In this document: one piece after another, positions 1-12,660 of the stretch
Position numbering within the stretch: position 1 is the first letter of the stretch
How the letters are laid out: each line of letters begins with the position of its first letter
NCBI GenBank assembly: GCA_024349245.1
Contig: JALDNG010000106.1
Location: forward strand, 105,001-169,000
DNA: 64,000 nucleotides
Origin: Neodontobutis hainanensis
Lineage: Eukaryota > Chordata > Actinopteri > Gobiiformes > Odontobutidae
Reading direction: 5' to 3'
Position numbers and translations under genes: made by a program
The notes under the pieces: model-generated
Database searches by the model: none
Seen by the model: the letters and a program-made list of their open reading frames with translations, nothing else
Told to the model about the DNA's origin: nothing

Positions 1-240
1 AGTCATCCTCCCACTTGTCTAGATTCAGCCTCACTGTTAGACAAGTATTTTTAAAATAGCTTGCTGTAAAATTGTCCAGAAACAGGGAAACGGCTTCCTT
101 TTGAAACATTTTAATAAACTATAAACCAATACATTTGAAGAGTGGAGTCATAAAACACCTTCAGTGGATTTTAAAGTGTGCTGTAAGGTGCTCTGTGGCT
201 CGAGGGAGCGGGGTGGTAGACGGTGATGAGCTGCCGGTCA

Positions 241-254
241 GTTGCCATAGCAAC
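241..254. promoter_or_regulatory. X-box (RFX-type) motif 1
   Basis: GTTGCCATAGCAAC fits the RFX consensus GTNRCC-N(0-3)-RGYAAC exactly, as two half-sites around a 2-bp spacer. RFX factors bind such sites in promoters of ciliary genes and, through RFX5, MHC class II genes. Binding is inferred, not shown. Confidence 0.55.
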
Positions 255-269
255 ACCCTAACTCAGTCA

Positions 270-283
270 GTCTCCATGGCAAC
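270..283. promoter_or_regulatory. X-box (RFX-type) motif 2
   Basis: GTCTCCATGGCAAC lies 15 bp after the first motif. It has one strong half-site (GGCAAC) and one weaker half-site (GTCTCC) with the same 2-bp spacing. The centre-to-centre distance is 29 bp, close to three helical turns. Confidence 0.5.
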
Positions 284-2062
284 TGATAACAGCATTAGCT
301 GATTCAGCCTAAGTGAAGGTTAATATCAGATGGAGTGAATCTTTTTTTTTTTATATGTTTCTTTTAAAATGGCTGCAGGCACCGGTGAAGATTTCAGGCA
401 CAACAACATTCAAGCATCTCTGAACTGCTTCCACAATTACCACCTATACCTGGAAGGAATTTCAAGTGTGTTGTAGCACCTTACTCCCAAGCACTCAAAA
501 ATATATGACCCTGCTATTAACCAACACAACAACATCAGCTGTATACAACAACTCGACCTTGGTTTTTAATTTTCCTTTTACCCACATTTATCACAGCAAA
601 AAAAAAAACAATAACAAAAGAATGGAGTGGGGAGGTTGTTTTCTATTAATTTAGAACAAATACAAAGGAAGTAGGAGGATGTAGCATAGCAACGTTAAAG
701 TCATGCAATGGCCAACAGAATAAACAGGTGATGAACACCAGCTTGTGAAGTCTACAGTGTGTGCCATTGCAATTTTTAGATACCAAACAATTTGAAATAA
801 TCTGAAAGAAGCAAAAGAGTATGTAAAGATGAAACTTGTGTTAAAGTAATACTGTCCATGGCAATCTTCCAAATGAGTAAGTAAGTAAACAATCCCTCCC
901 CAAGCCCATTAATAAAGCCAAAGAGGGAATAGCTTGCTTGGATAATTACTGTATCACTAATTTGGCTCAGTAGCTCCATAAAAAACAATTAAACTCTGAC
1001 TGTTTACAGACTACATAAAAATGTATTCTGCATGTATGCATCTTTTGGCTGGGCACATGTGAGATTAAGTGTAAACAGTGATTCTAAACAGCATTACTCA
1101 GTGTCTGTAGGCATCATTAAAGCTGTCTGTCTCTATGAGGAAACCCTCAGTCTTTACTCCTTTTGTTGGAATTCTGGTAAATGTGGCAGTCGGTCAACAA
1201 GCTGGAAACTATCTTACTTCTAATGAAGTAAAAATGGAGCAGATGAGTGGGATTTAAGATTTTGAGACCAATCTTAACCTTACTAATTTACAGTCTTCTT
1301 TCAGAATTATAAGTATTTTATGCTGTATATTAGACACAGAAGACTCAGAATTTTAATTCAAGATGGCCGAGACCACAACTAATTTAACACAACACATAAC
1401 TAATGTGAATAGAGAAACCATACCATACTATTATTTTCATATTTCTTTATTGACAGTAGTACGTATCATGTACTAGTCTTTATCTTGATTTGGTTTTGGC
1501 TTTAGTATTCAGTGTAGTGTGTTATAATACCCTCGAGGAAGCATGCTTTACATAAAATAAAATACACAATATGAGGAAAAGACATCACTTGAATGTAAAT
1601 AGTTCCTTCACTCTTTCCTCAGTGCTCCAGTCCGTCCCCTTTTATATAAACGAGAAAGAGGTGCACTGTGCTGCAACCAAGCAGAACGCTGCAATGAGCA
1701 AATCAAAGAAAAGGTGTGTTGGCTGAACAGAGGATTGAAAGCTGTGAAAGAGCACTGAGCTGTACTATGTGTGTAAGTGCATGTGAGACAGACGGAAGTC
1801 CAAGGTTTGACTTAATGGATTCTACAGTGAACAAGCAACAAAGATGGCCTGAAGATGGCCTGAATATATTTTCAGCACACATTGAAAGCCTTAAAGCATC
1901 AAAGTGAATGTTGGGAAAGGGGCTAAAAAGAGGAACAGTATATGCCAGTGGGACATAGTCTGAATAGTAGATGTACTGTAAAAAATCAAGTAAAGAAAAA
2001 CATGCAGTCCCACAAACTGCCACTAGAGGATGGCTTCAAACATACTGAAGCTGAAACCTGTG

Positions 2063-3145
2063 TACAGTTGTGCTCATAAGTTACCCTGGCAGAATTTGTG
2101 GGGTTTTTTTTGGTTTGGTTTTATTTTTTATAGAAAAGGAAGGATAAAACAAAAACCTTTTTACCACTCATAGTTAGTGGTTGGGTAAAGCCGTTAATTG
2201 TTTAACAACTGTGTTTACTTTTTAAATCATAATGACAACAGAAACTATCTAAATTACCCTGATCAAAAGTTTACCCCAGTTTCTTAATACCGTGTATTGC
2301 CACCTTTAACACAAATGACAGCTTGAAGTCTTTTGTGGTAGTTGTGGATGAGGCTCTTTATTTTCTCAGATGGTAAAGCTGCCCATTGTTCTTGGCAAAA
2401 AGCCTCCAGTTTCTGTAAATTCTTGGGCTGTCTTGCATGAACTGCACATTTGAGATCTGCCCAGAGTGGCTCAATGATATTGAGGTCAGGAGACTGAGAT
2501 GGACAGTCCAGAACCTTCACTTTATGCTGCTGTAGCCAATGATAGGCCGACTTGGCCTTGTCCTTTGGATTATTGTTGGATGTTGCAGCTTCCTGGCGGA
2601 TGAGTGCAAATTTTCCTCCAGTATTTTCTGATAACATGTTGCCTTCATCTTTCCACCTCCATGTTTCACAGTAGGAATGGTGTACCGTTCATCATAGGCC
2701 TTGTTGACACCTCTCCAAATATAATGTTTATGGATGTGGCCAAAAAGCTAAATTGTGATCTCATCACTCCAAAGGACTTTTTTCCAGAACTTCTTAGGCA
2801 TGTCTCTGAGCTGTTTGGCGTATTGTAAGTGGGATGCTTAGTGGCGTTTACGTATTAATGGCTTTCTTCTGGCAACTCTACCATTCAGCCCATTTTTTTC
2901 AGGTTATTGTGCATCTTGAAATTGCCGCACCACTTTTTTTCAGAGTCCTGTATTTCAGATTCTATGCTAGAAGTTTTTTTTTTTTTTTTTTTTTTGCATC
3001 CCGAGCAAGTTTTGGCTGACATTTTTTTTTTGGTCAACCTAACCTTGGTTTGGTTTCAACAGAATCCCTCTTTTTCCACTTAAGTTAGAGTTTGAACACT
3101 GCTGATTGGCAATCTCAATTTCTTGGATATCTTTTTGTATCAAAC
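2063..3145 (-). mobile_element. Tc1-like DNA transposon remnant (copy 1), one end lost
   Basis: The left end carries a terminal inverted repeat beginning at a TA (TACAGTTGTGCTCATAAG). It matches, in inverted form, the right end of the copy at 34862-36172. Minus-strand transposase sequence follows. The right end stops being recognisable near 3145 and no matching inverted repeat is visible there, so the element is truncated or decayed. Poly-T expansions at 2960-3030 interrupt the former coding region. It is presumably inactive. Confidence 0.85.
2284..2637 (-). pseudogene. Tc1-like transposase, C-terminal fragment
   Basis: A 117-residue open stretch carries the C-terminal hallmarks of Tc1 transposases: HWLQQHKVKVLDCPSQSPDL, then NIIEPLWADLK, which contains the catalytic glutamate of the DD34E triad. 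The N-terminal DNA-binding half and the first aspartate region are degraded upstream. The same peptide recurs almost unchanged in the copy at 35165-35645. It is a relic of a cut-and-paste DNA transposase and not a host gene. Confidence 0.85.
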
Positions 3146-6100
3146 AATGTAAATAAATCAAACAATGTAATTAATTGTGCACATAAAGATTTGTCATATA
3201 GTTATCAGTCAAGCATTCTAATTATATTACTCTAAGTTCTTAGTTTTTTTTATATTTGATTAAACTTTGGAAAAAATCTTTCTGTAATTTGTTTTTATTT
3301 TTTTATATTGTGTGTTGTCTTTTAAACTGAACTAATCTATTTTACAACAAAACTATAAAATCACAGTTATTTCTTGTGAAGGCTGTACAAAGCTCATAAA
3401 AGGCCCTTTTTTCCTCACTTGAATTACTCATCAAACAAGTGTACAGTCTCAAGCTGTTCAGAGGAAAAGGTCCACCTTTACTTTTTCTCACAATGACACG
3501 TAACCTTTGTAGTGTGTGCATGATCGACCAGTGAAGTAATCCCATTTCTGTTCCTTTGTTGTAATGATGTAATTTCCTTTGTCCAGGAACCGCCCACTAC
3601 ATCTTAATCACATATAAAGACTCTAATCCTTGTAATCTAATAAAACCTCAAAAACTGTTGCCTGAGCTGCTGCGTGTACATGTTTTCACCGACAATTTCA
3701 AATAAAATGTTTAGATTAACAAAATACCACAACATCAAACACAGGTTAAAAGAACTGAATTAGATACAGAGAGGTGTTTGTGAGAAGTCCTGATTGTCTA
3801 AACTAACATCTGCCTGATCCCAGAAGGATCAACAAATAGAGAAACTCACACTACCTGAGTAATAACTGTTGATAGCATATGGTTCACTTGGGATTTTATA
3901 TTTTCAGAGCCGATAGTGATTCTCAAGAGGGAGATTTCAGGATTGGCAGAGACAATACAAGTCTACTAGAGCTCCACAATGTAAAAGAAACAGCCTATCC
4001 AGCACAACATACAGCATGTAGTAATATTTATGTAATTTTACATGACGTCTCGCTGCCATGTTGACTGCTCTGTTTTGTGTGTGTGTGTGTGTGCAGAATT
4101 GTTTGTTCTAGAAATGAAAAAAAGACTTCTTTCCCAAAAGATGTGCTGTAAAAAGATAAAACGTGACACTTTAAAACGATGAGGGAATAATTCATGCTCT
4201 GTTCTTGTGTCTCTAACTTGTAAGCGTTTAGTCTCTGACTTCACACGGCTCTTCAACAGGCTCAGAACGGCAGATCACACACTTTACTCAGCACCGGGTG
4301 ACACTCGCAGCAATATGTTGGGAAACAGGGAAAGCCGACTCGCCGAGTAATAAAACAAAACACAAGTCAGCTGCTGCCAATGGGTGACTCAGCTTTGGGC
4401 CTACTTATAAAATATTTAAATATAAAACTTTTTTATTAACAATGCTAATGCCAATGGCTGACAAGGAAGGAGGATGAGAAGAAGGATGCACATGGCCATT
4501 TTGCAAACTATAGCTTCAAATGTAATGCAGTTGATGATTATATTTTAAACGCTGAATGAGGAAGTTTGAGCTTTTTACAATTAACACTAAGAACTGGCAA
4601 TAGAGAAAGCAACTGTAGCCTGTACTTACAAATTATTCTTGGCAGACAAAAGCTGTGTCATAGGCATCTGGTGGTCTGTATCTGTCCATCAACTAAAAGT
4701 TCATTATCGCCTTCAACACCTTCCAGCACAAGTGAATTATAAATGCCAAATAGTTGGCTTATTTGCCGCATTTGTTTTTCTTTTTAATGAATAGGTAGAC
4801 ACAGGTGCAACTAAACCTCATCTGAGATGCAAATGTACCTCCACATTTAATGTTTGCACAATTTTCTAAATACCACTAGGTCAGCTGACGTGTAATTTCA
4901 AGTAGAGGTAAGGTCATAGCATAAGCAGTCCCTGTAGATTTTCTAATTTAGCACTGGTAAAGACAGATGTAATTCCTGTGCAGCACTGTTATTCAACACT
5001 CTCCCACCATCAGAAAGTCAGACCTCAGGGGGTGTAGCATCAACCTCGGGAGTCCATCAAGACAAGCCATTAAGTGAAGCTGGAGAAAGGACCGAGCAGT
5101 AATTTGAAAGCATTTCAATCAGAGTGATAGGAGGTGCTGTAACTCTCAGAAAAGCTGTAACACACAAGTGAGTTATGTAAGATAATGACACTGTTAGATA
5201 CTAACCTTTAGCAGGGCATAGTTGTAAGCACGATATAAGCTCTGGGAACAAAGTATGTTTTACCTTCAATTATTTATACTGTATGTGAAATGTATGGATA
5301 AAAAGCTACTGCACCTATTATTCCATTTAGTTCAGCCAATACCACATGACAAACCATTATTATTGGATTAAAATAGGAGATTATTTTAGCTGGTGGTCGG
5401 TTGGCTGGTTTCCTCTGCGTTTCAGTTTTAACCCCTCGTGAAGAGTGGGTGGTGGGAGTTTGATGGGCACTAGGTGGGATGGAGGCTGTTTTTGCGTTTT
5501 TCTATCTTTGGATTATCTCTGGGGTTCGGGCTCTTGGCTAATGAGCTGAGTGAGTCCTGTTCACTGTAGCGCTCATAGCTGACTGCTTTAACTAATTCTA
5601 TACTAGTTGTTTAAGGTTCGTGCTCACTCATATACACACACAGCTTGTGTAATGGTAATGTAAAATGTTTTCTGTTGAAATGTGAAAGAGGTGAAGGTAA
5701 ATAGTTCAGGGAGTTTGTGAGTCACCATGTTTTCTTCACTAAGCCCACACATTTTTCTACCTGCTCTATCTGCTTAGACATTAACTTGGTAAAGGCAATA
5801 TGCTTTTGCTGATTATTGTTATTCATAATTTTAAGAATATATAATATTTTCTGTCCCAACCAACAATATTGCAGGATCCCATTTTTTTAAAAGACAGAAT
5901 GAGTGAGACATCTTTTAAAATAAGCATTTTGCAGCAGTACAGAAAGTACACATCAATTCTTCCACCTGATAAAGGTTGCTTTTAATGCAGTAAATAAAAG
6001 AACAAGATAATTATGCAACTTTAAAAAAAGCACTTAAGTATTTTGTAACATTCACTGACAACATTACCTTGGACCTGTGCAAGGAACAGTCAAAAAAGGC

Positions 6101-6515
6101 ATTGGAAGCATTGAAAAGCATTAGAACAGACTCTTGTGTGCCTGACTTGACAGACTTTATCCTCCCACAAACTAAAATGTCAGCTGTCTCGACCTCAAGT
6201 GTCCCTCAGGGCAAAAGCAGCAAAAAGGAAATCAAAGCAGGAAGCAAAGGTGTTTGTCAGGGCTGTAGGTCAGAAGAGGTCAATAAGACTGATGCTGAAT
6301 CACAGCCAGAAATGTAAATGAGTTACAGCCTGAGATTATGATGGATTTCTGACAAGCAGCTATCAACAGCAGCAGCCAACTAGGTGGGCATTAGCAGTCA
6401 AAAAAATAATATTTGACTGGTAAACTGTTATTAAATCAAACATTAGAAATTTGAACAGACCTCAATAATACTACATTTATGTATAGTGCTCAACAGTGAA
6501 ATTCTGATTAATTTT
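3146..6515. other. Non-coding stretch
   Basis: AT-rich DNA without exon-like structure. A possible solo LTR at about 3575-3692 is listed separately. A short (TG)n run lies at 4076-4092. The short reading frames here have no recognisable domain and no splice context. Confidence 0.55.
3575..3692 (+). mobile_element. Possible solo LTR fragment
   Basis: A TATA-like CATATAAAGACTC near 3610 is followed about 30 bp later by a polyadenylation signal in CTAATAAAACC, then by a T/G-rich tail ending in CA. This is the R/U5 layout of a retroviral-type LTR. No internal retroviral genes, primer-binding site or target duplication could be confirmed, and the 5' boundary is a guess. Confidence 0.25.
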
Positions 6516-6518
6516 ATT

Positions 6519-6575
6519 ATTTTATTTTTTATTTAACCTTTATTTAACCAGATAAAAAACTCATTGAGATTAAAA
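6519..6575. repeat. Dispersed repeat fragment (TTTATTTAACCAG type)
   Basis: The module 'tttatttaaccagataaaa' followed by 'tcattgagatt' resembles a short repeat common in fish genomes. A second related piece occurs at about 56457-56500 ('tttatttgaccaggtaggt', then 'caattaagaac'). Family assignment needs a repeat library. Confidence 0.5.
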
Positions 6576-8331
6576 ATTTCTATTAATATTAATAAACAAC
6601 AGATTTGTGAAAGTTAGAAAAAGGAAAATAATCCTTGGCTGGACATTTATCAGCTGTGTGTGTAGTTTTATTCAAAATGACATGACTAAAAAAACTGCCC
6701 TACAAGCTTCTTAAATGACTGCCTAATAATTTTTGTCTTGTGTGCTCTTTAAAAAAATCATCAATCGTGTGCCCTTTCTACTTTGCACCATTACTATCTT
6801 TAGAGGCAACTTGCCAAATACATCAAAATCCATATGAACCATAAACCTGTGCATGAACTCATGTGGTGACATTAATTCGCTGGCCTCACTACTGAATCTA
6901 TGCAGGCATCCTTGGCCCTCTGCCCTTAACTATAAAACAGAGTATAAAGTAGCCTCGTGTACAGTGCAATGCCCTTCATCAATGACATACACCTTCTTTA
7001 TGGTGCACATTTTTTTCTTTTCCTTGAAAACAGAGGAAGTCAATATCAAGTGCAGAGATTTAAAAAAAAGGCAATCCTACTTCTTAGCGCCTCATCCTGA
7101 GCTGTCTGCACTCACTAAATAACTTGAAATAATCAATAACATATTGCACAGAAGTCACTGGCTGTGCAAAGTGGTTTAAAATACAAACAAAAAGAACCAA
7201 TTGAAAACACTGTAATGATTTTCATTTTAAGTCTCCAATGAAAGCATCACAGTTTGTATCTATCCGTTATTTCTTCCTTAAACAGCTCAGTCTATCTATT
7301 TTCCAAAAATAGAACGACTACTCCCAAAACAAACTTTGTGTTCCAATGGTTGCACTTTTTTGAAAATACATCAAAATGCAGGACACAAAATGTTTCCTTG
7401 TAAACAAAATAAATTGTAGATGGAACAATACATTAGTATTCATTGATCAAGGCAATTAATCGATGACACCCTACGCTACAGCGAAAGGGATTGCCTTTGT
7501 CATAAGGTCTCAAATAAATGTACGTAAGTTACGCCCACATCTCAAGGCAGAAGGTAGAAGCATTGGTTGGTCTGTGTATGAACAAAGTACAAATTATTGT
7601 ACAAAAAGGGAGAAGAAAGAAATAACGTAAGGTACAAAAGAGAAAGGCTTAAAGGAATAGATGTGAAGGGTCCCCAATGATGTTAAAAAAGCATTGCCAT
7701 TTGCTAAGCACAGTGATCTGTTAGCTCATGCTAAAACGACAGAAAAAAACTTTTCATGCCATCAAAATGGGTACACGTGCCTATTTTGTATGTGTGTATA
7801 CTAAAAATACAGTTTAGAAGCAATAATTATACACATCATTAAGTGCTCCCGGTCCTTAGTTACTGAAGACCGGGCTGGTATGACAGAGAGACAACACTTG
7901 CTAAAGTGTTGCCTGTAGACCCTCCACCAGTCAAAGAAAGAGGGACATCTAATGAATGACTTGCTAAATGTTGCCTTCATTTGTTAAATGTCAACTATAA
8001 GAGGAGTAAAATATCAACAAGATATTAAGTACATAAATCGAGCTGCTCTAACATTGGACTCATTCAAGGACTTGCCATACAGTTAAACACCAAGTATTCA
8101 TTTCTTCAGCACATTAGGACAATCTGCCAATAAAAATGATGCACTTCACACTACAGCTGGAGTCAGAGCCGAACAAATGGATGAGGGTGACAGATTGGCA
8201 GCTACCTGGCAGACATGGTGTTTGAATAAGTGTACACTCCTGCCAAACCTACCACTTACTCACCTCTTTCATGCATAAAGACCTTTCTAGCCGTGCACCA
8301 GCACATATACACACACAGACAGACACAGCAT

Positions 8332-8413
<82 letters not shown>

Positions 8414-10390
8414 GCTTATAAAGCTGACCTACTAAACAGACAAAGGTAAGGACTGACCTCTTGCAGTACTAACAACACACATGCGCTTGATGGCAAACAG
8501 TGAAATAAATCGTCACTTTAAATGTGTTGATAAAAACATCTAACATTAACGTTGACATTTATTTTCCTGTTGAGTTGTAGATTTTTTTTTTTATATATAT
8601 ACATTGTGTAATAACACTAAGACAGTTTTAAGACAAACAGATGTGGTCAGGCAACAAATCCACAGTTTAACCTAATTATCTCTATAATCTCATCAACGGG
8701 CGAAAACAAAGGTGGCCAGAGCATTATTTCCCCAACTGCGCACTGTCAATGTCCTTTTGATTTTCTGCTTACGTCATATTGCATCAAACACATGAAGCTA
8801 ACAATAAACTAACAAGCTGATTCATTGTTAGACTCTTGTGTCTATCTTTCAGTCCAACAGCCACTGTATTGACCGTACATGAATCAGGCAGTGATTAATC
8901 AACTCAGGTGTTCACTGTCCATGCATCACCTTGACATGTGCACTTTCAGCTGATGTCTCTATGGCTGATAAATACATCATTAGTGTTCACTTAGCTGTAA
9001 ATCTGCCATCTACAACACATGGGAAGGACATCTTAATACTAAAAACAGGGAAGAATTAAAAAAGCTATCATGAATAAAGTCATTGTCACTAACAGAACAG
9101 AATGTTATAGCCCTCAAAATAACCCAATTTGTAGTACTAGTTAATAACTTTAACTTTCCTGCTAAGCTTTAAATATATGTGTAAAATTTTATTAGTACAA
9201 TGTTAATATTACATAAACAGACATAAAGCATGAAAACAGATGATTCATATTCATTTTTTCAATAGAGGCTTCAATACACATAGTGATTTAGTTGAACGTA
9301 TGAACGATCTAGACAGTGTACAGTACAGTAAATGATCCAGAAAGCAAAAAACAGACTGAATCTGACTGGAATGATAATCACTGATACATAGCCAGCCCCA
9401 GTCCTTCGAGAAAAATAAGCCCACCCCCATCAACAAGGTGGAGCCTGGAGTTGTCTGCCAGACCATTCATGATTCAGTGCTCCCCAGCCTCATCCTGAAT
9501 CTACTGAGCTATTAAAATGTATCTGGAGAAAATGACCCAGCAAAGAAGAGTGACTACCCAAGCTATGATTTAAATAACGTTGTTCTAAAGCTTTGAAACC
9601 TGTTTTAACAATTCATCATCATTTGCTCAGCTGAGTTATTGATGTTGAGCTGTGATCTATAAAAAAAAACATTTAAAAGTATGTTAATCCCATTTTTTTC
9701 AATCATCCAAACAATACACTGAAGTCGTGTATTGTCATCCTATTAATAATTTAGGCAACATGCGTTCGATTTATGGGAGTCATCATCAATGAAAAAAGCA
9801 ACAGCAAATATGACTCAGCACCGGTATGCTTTGCCTCTATCCTACATACGTTGCTCACATATTATAGGTTAGGCACAGTATGTTGTATAATTTACACGGC
9901 GACATCAGAGATTTATGTGTGAAGTGTCGCTTCAATGGTTACCACCGGCTATAGAGGCTATGCATTGCAACCGCAGCAAGTTCCCGCAGTGACCGCAATA
10001 GGTAAAGCCTTCTCAATCAGCACAATGCAGACGTTACCCAACATAAAAAAATAGGCAGTGCCATAAAAAAAGTGCCAGACTGAATCATTTCTATTCTGTT
10101 CAATACAGCATGCCTTACCTATAGATTAGACATCAGGTTTCTTTTGTTCAGTGGTTATGCTTTCCCAGTCTAATTCCGCCACACTCCACCGCTACACCGC
10201 TTTCACACTGAAATGATACAGCACAGTCACATCCACAGAGGGGCACCCCATCATTAAAGCTTCAATGCATACGGAGGTGTTTTAATACGTTATCACTGCA
10301 AATCACACGCTTTTTCTTATTTTCATTATCAATCCTATATATCAAACCATAAAATCATAATGTTGTACAACTGAATGAGTAGATTTTTAC
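6576..10390. other. Non-coding stretch
   Basis: AT-rich intergenic or intronic DNA. It contains the (GT)n tract at 8337-8411. The longest chance frames (6853-7122 plus, 9251-9466 minus) lack recognisable domains and convincing splice sites. Confidence 0.55.
8337..8411. repeat. (GT)n microsatellite, about 75 bp
   Basis: Uninterrupted GT dinucleotides, read directly. Likely polymorphic in length. Confidence 0.97.
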
Positions 10391-10485
10391 CTGTTCAGCG
10401 CAATGTCTTCTTCTAACTCTGGCTCTGTTGGACACAGGCTCCGCAGCCTGTTTTTACCGTAATGACTGTGGTAGTGACACGCGAC
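10391..10485 (-). other. Possible non-coding first exon of a minus-strand gene
   Basis: The minus strand reads GCGCTGAACAG then gtaaaaatct, a reasonable splice donor ending an exon-like, moderately GC-rich segment. There is no ATG in it. If real, it would be a 5' UTR exon of a gene running left, out of the window. I found no partner exon, so this is a weak call; the alternative is chance. Confidence 0.25.
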
Positions 10486-11312
10486 TAGATTAATGCACCC
10501 TGTCCAAGCAATTACGGTAAAGTGGATCGTGTTAGAAAATGCCATAGGTGTCTGTCATTGTCAAATAAATCGAAATTATCCAGAGAACAATGTATTCTAC
10601 ATAAAATAATTGGTTCGTGTCGTGCAACCATTTCAACACTATGGTAAAATACATATTGAGGTTAAAATGTAAGTCAGGAGTAGGCTAAGTTTTAAACTAC
10701 TCGTGTAAGCTAGCAAAGGTAGACCTATATTTAATTAGCTTACCTAGCATCAGGGGGTTGGCAGGGGGGCTCAGTACAGTTGTCAACTATGCCTTCCTAT
10801 GCTTTAGTAAAATTAACAAAATTGTTCAGGGGGCCTCTGGTCATTGGGTTTGTTCAGGGTCCCATAAGTGTGTCAGTGCAGCCACTCGCTATATTCAAAA
10901 TATACAGATCACAACAATGTATGTTCTAAATCTACATTTTAAGTAGGCCTTTGTATTTGCATATCTTAAGCAGAAGTTGTATGTTCATTGGTGAGTTTGC
11001 CGTTTACATCAACTGGTTGATGTCTGGCGTTAAACCGTGTTGAGTTGAGCTGCCCTGTTAAAGAGTGATGTGGCCCCCGTGTGGCTAACCAGGCTCTAAC
11101 CAGGCTCTAACCAAACACTGTCAGTCGTCTGTGCAATTCTGGGACAAATATGTGAAAGATATTTAGACCATGCAAGTCTTAATAATAAAGATAAATATTA
11201 TTAATATTATCACCATTTAATAATGTACATAATCTACAATCACCAGAATTGTAAAAACAAACAGTGGCAAATTAAGCTTAAAAGGCATCTTAAGATACTT
11301 TAATAAAATACA
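10486..11312. other. Non-coding stretch
   Basis: No exon-like structure. It contains a small tandem duplication of 'aaccaggctct' at about 11088-11112. Confidence 0.5.
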
Positions 11313-12288
11313 TACAAACCCAATTTAAAAAAAAGTTGTGATACTGTATAAATTGTGAATAAAAACAGAATGTAATGATGTGGAAGTTTAGAATTTCCAT
11401 TATTTATTCAGAAGTTGGGACAAGTAGCAAAGAGGCCAAAAAAGGAACAGCTGGAGGACCTTATTTGCAACTTAGGTCAATTGGAGACATGCTTGGATAT
11501 AAAAAGAGCCTCTCAGAGTGGCATTGTCTCTCAGAAGTCAAGATGGGCATTTTCCCAATGCTGCGTAAAAAAATAGTGGAGCAATCTCAGAAAGGGGTTT
11601 CTCAGAGAAAAATTGCAAAGAGTTTGAAGTTAACATATTCTACAGTGCTTTATATCATCCAAAGATTCAGAGAATCTGGAAAAATCTCTGTGCATAAGGG
11701 TCAAGGCCTGAAAACCATCCTGGATGCACGTTATCTTCGGGCCCATTCACTGCATCGCAAACAGGAATGCCACTGTAATGGAAATTACAAAATGGGCTCA
11801 CGAATACTTTCTGAAAACATTGTCGGTGAACACAATCCACCAGGCCATTCATCGTTGCCAACTAAAACTCTATAGGTCAAAAAAGAAGCCATATCTAAAC
11901 ATAAACCAGAAGCGCAGACATTTTCTCTGGGCCAAGGCTCATTTGGAGGACAAGGACAAGAATTCAGTTCAGAAGCCTGCCTCTCTGATGAGATGGGGCA
12001 TGAGTGCGTGTGGCATGGGCAGCTTACACATCTGGAAAGGCACCATCAATGCTGAAAGGTATATCTTAGTTTTAGAACAACATATGCTCACATCCAGACG
12101 TCGTCTCTTTCAGGGAAAACCTTTCATTTTCCAACATGACAATGCCAGACCACATACTACATCTATTATAACATCATGGCTGTGTAGAAGAAGGATCCGG
12201 AACTGACATGGAAATTGAAACTTCCATTACATTCTGTATTTATTCACAATATGTACAGTGTCCCAACTTTTTTGGAATGGGGTTTGAA
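11313..12288 (+). mobile_element. Internally deleted Tc1/mariner-type element with ~80-bp inverted repeats
   Basis: Both ends share long inverted repeats: CAAACCC at 11315 onward pairs with GGGTTTG ending near 12286, and the match runs inward for about 80 bp around 'acagaatgtaatg'. A TA flanks the left end at 11313-11314. The interior keeps pieces of a Tc1-family transposase in two frames. At about 976 bp it is shorter than a full Tc1-like element (roughly 1.3-1.6 kb) and lacks the coding part for the last catalytic residue, so it is non-autonomous. Confidence 0.88.
11537..12206 (+). pseudogene. Broken Tc1-like transposase
   Basis: The first frame holds a helix-turn-helix typical of Tc1 transposases (KGVSQRKIAKSLKLTYSTV, then IIQRF). 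A frameshift near 11725 moves the reading to a second frame with KWAHEYFLKTLSVNTIHQAI, the host-like WGMSACGMGSLHIWKG stretch and QHDNARPHT, which carries the second catalytic aspartate. The frame then ends before any NPIE/LW-type C-terminal motif with the third acidic residue. A frameshift plus a terminal deletion mean no active enzyme. Confidence 0.85.
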
Positions 12289-12660
12289 AATGTAATTGTA
12301 CCTCCAGTAAGTCCAAAACCAGATCAATAGCTACAATAAAACTTAGCTTCAAATGTATTTTATGTAGTGACTTATACACAAGATGAACCCCATTTGTCCA
12401 TTCTCTGGCAGGTCATTAGGAAGATATTACACTCTGGAATCTTGTAGGATATAGGTTATAGGCTCTAACAGCCGGCACTTAGATCTTGATCTTATAAGTG
12501 TCCCCTAAACGTTGAAATCATTAGTTTTGTGGTGACGTTGTAGCTAAGTAATACACTTCTTCAATGTATTTAAAACAAGGATGTGATTATTCTTTTATGC
12601 TTTGTTACAATGAAAGGGTGACCAGACTCTCAGAAAAGTTGGCAAAATATCAACGCACTG
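12289..12660. other. Short intergenic gap downstream of kansl1l
   Basis: No coding or repeat signal beyond the transposon edge. The kansl1l 3' end is expected just to the right. Confidence 0.5.

Larger units (their letters stand above)
1..2062. other. Non-coding stretch, no gene recognised
   Basis: AT-rich sequence with only short chance reading frames and no exon-like segment flanked by splice sites. The one notable content is the pair of RFX-type motifs at 241-283, listed separately. It could be intergenic or part of an intron of a gene lying to the left. Confidence 0.6.

Noticed and set aside
6069..6317. 82-residue Lys/Ser-rich frame
   Set aside because: No recognised domain, no splice sites or promoter context, and an AT-rich intergenic setting. 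It could be chance.
9251..9466. 71-residue minus-strand frame
   Set aside because: No domain or splice context; no continuation exon found.
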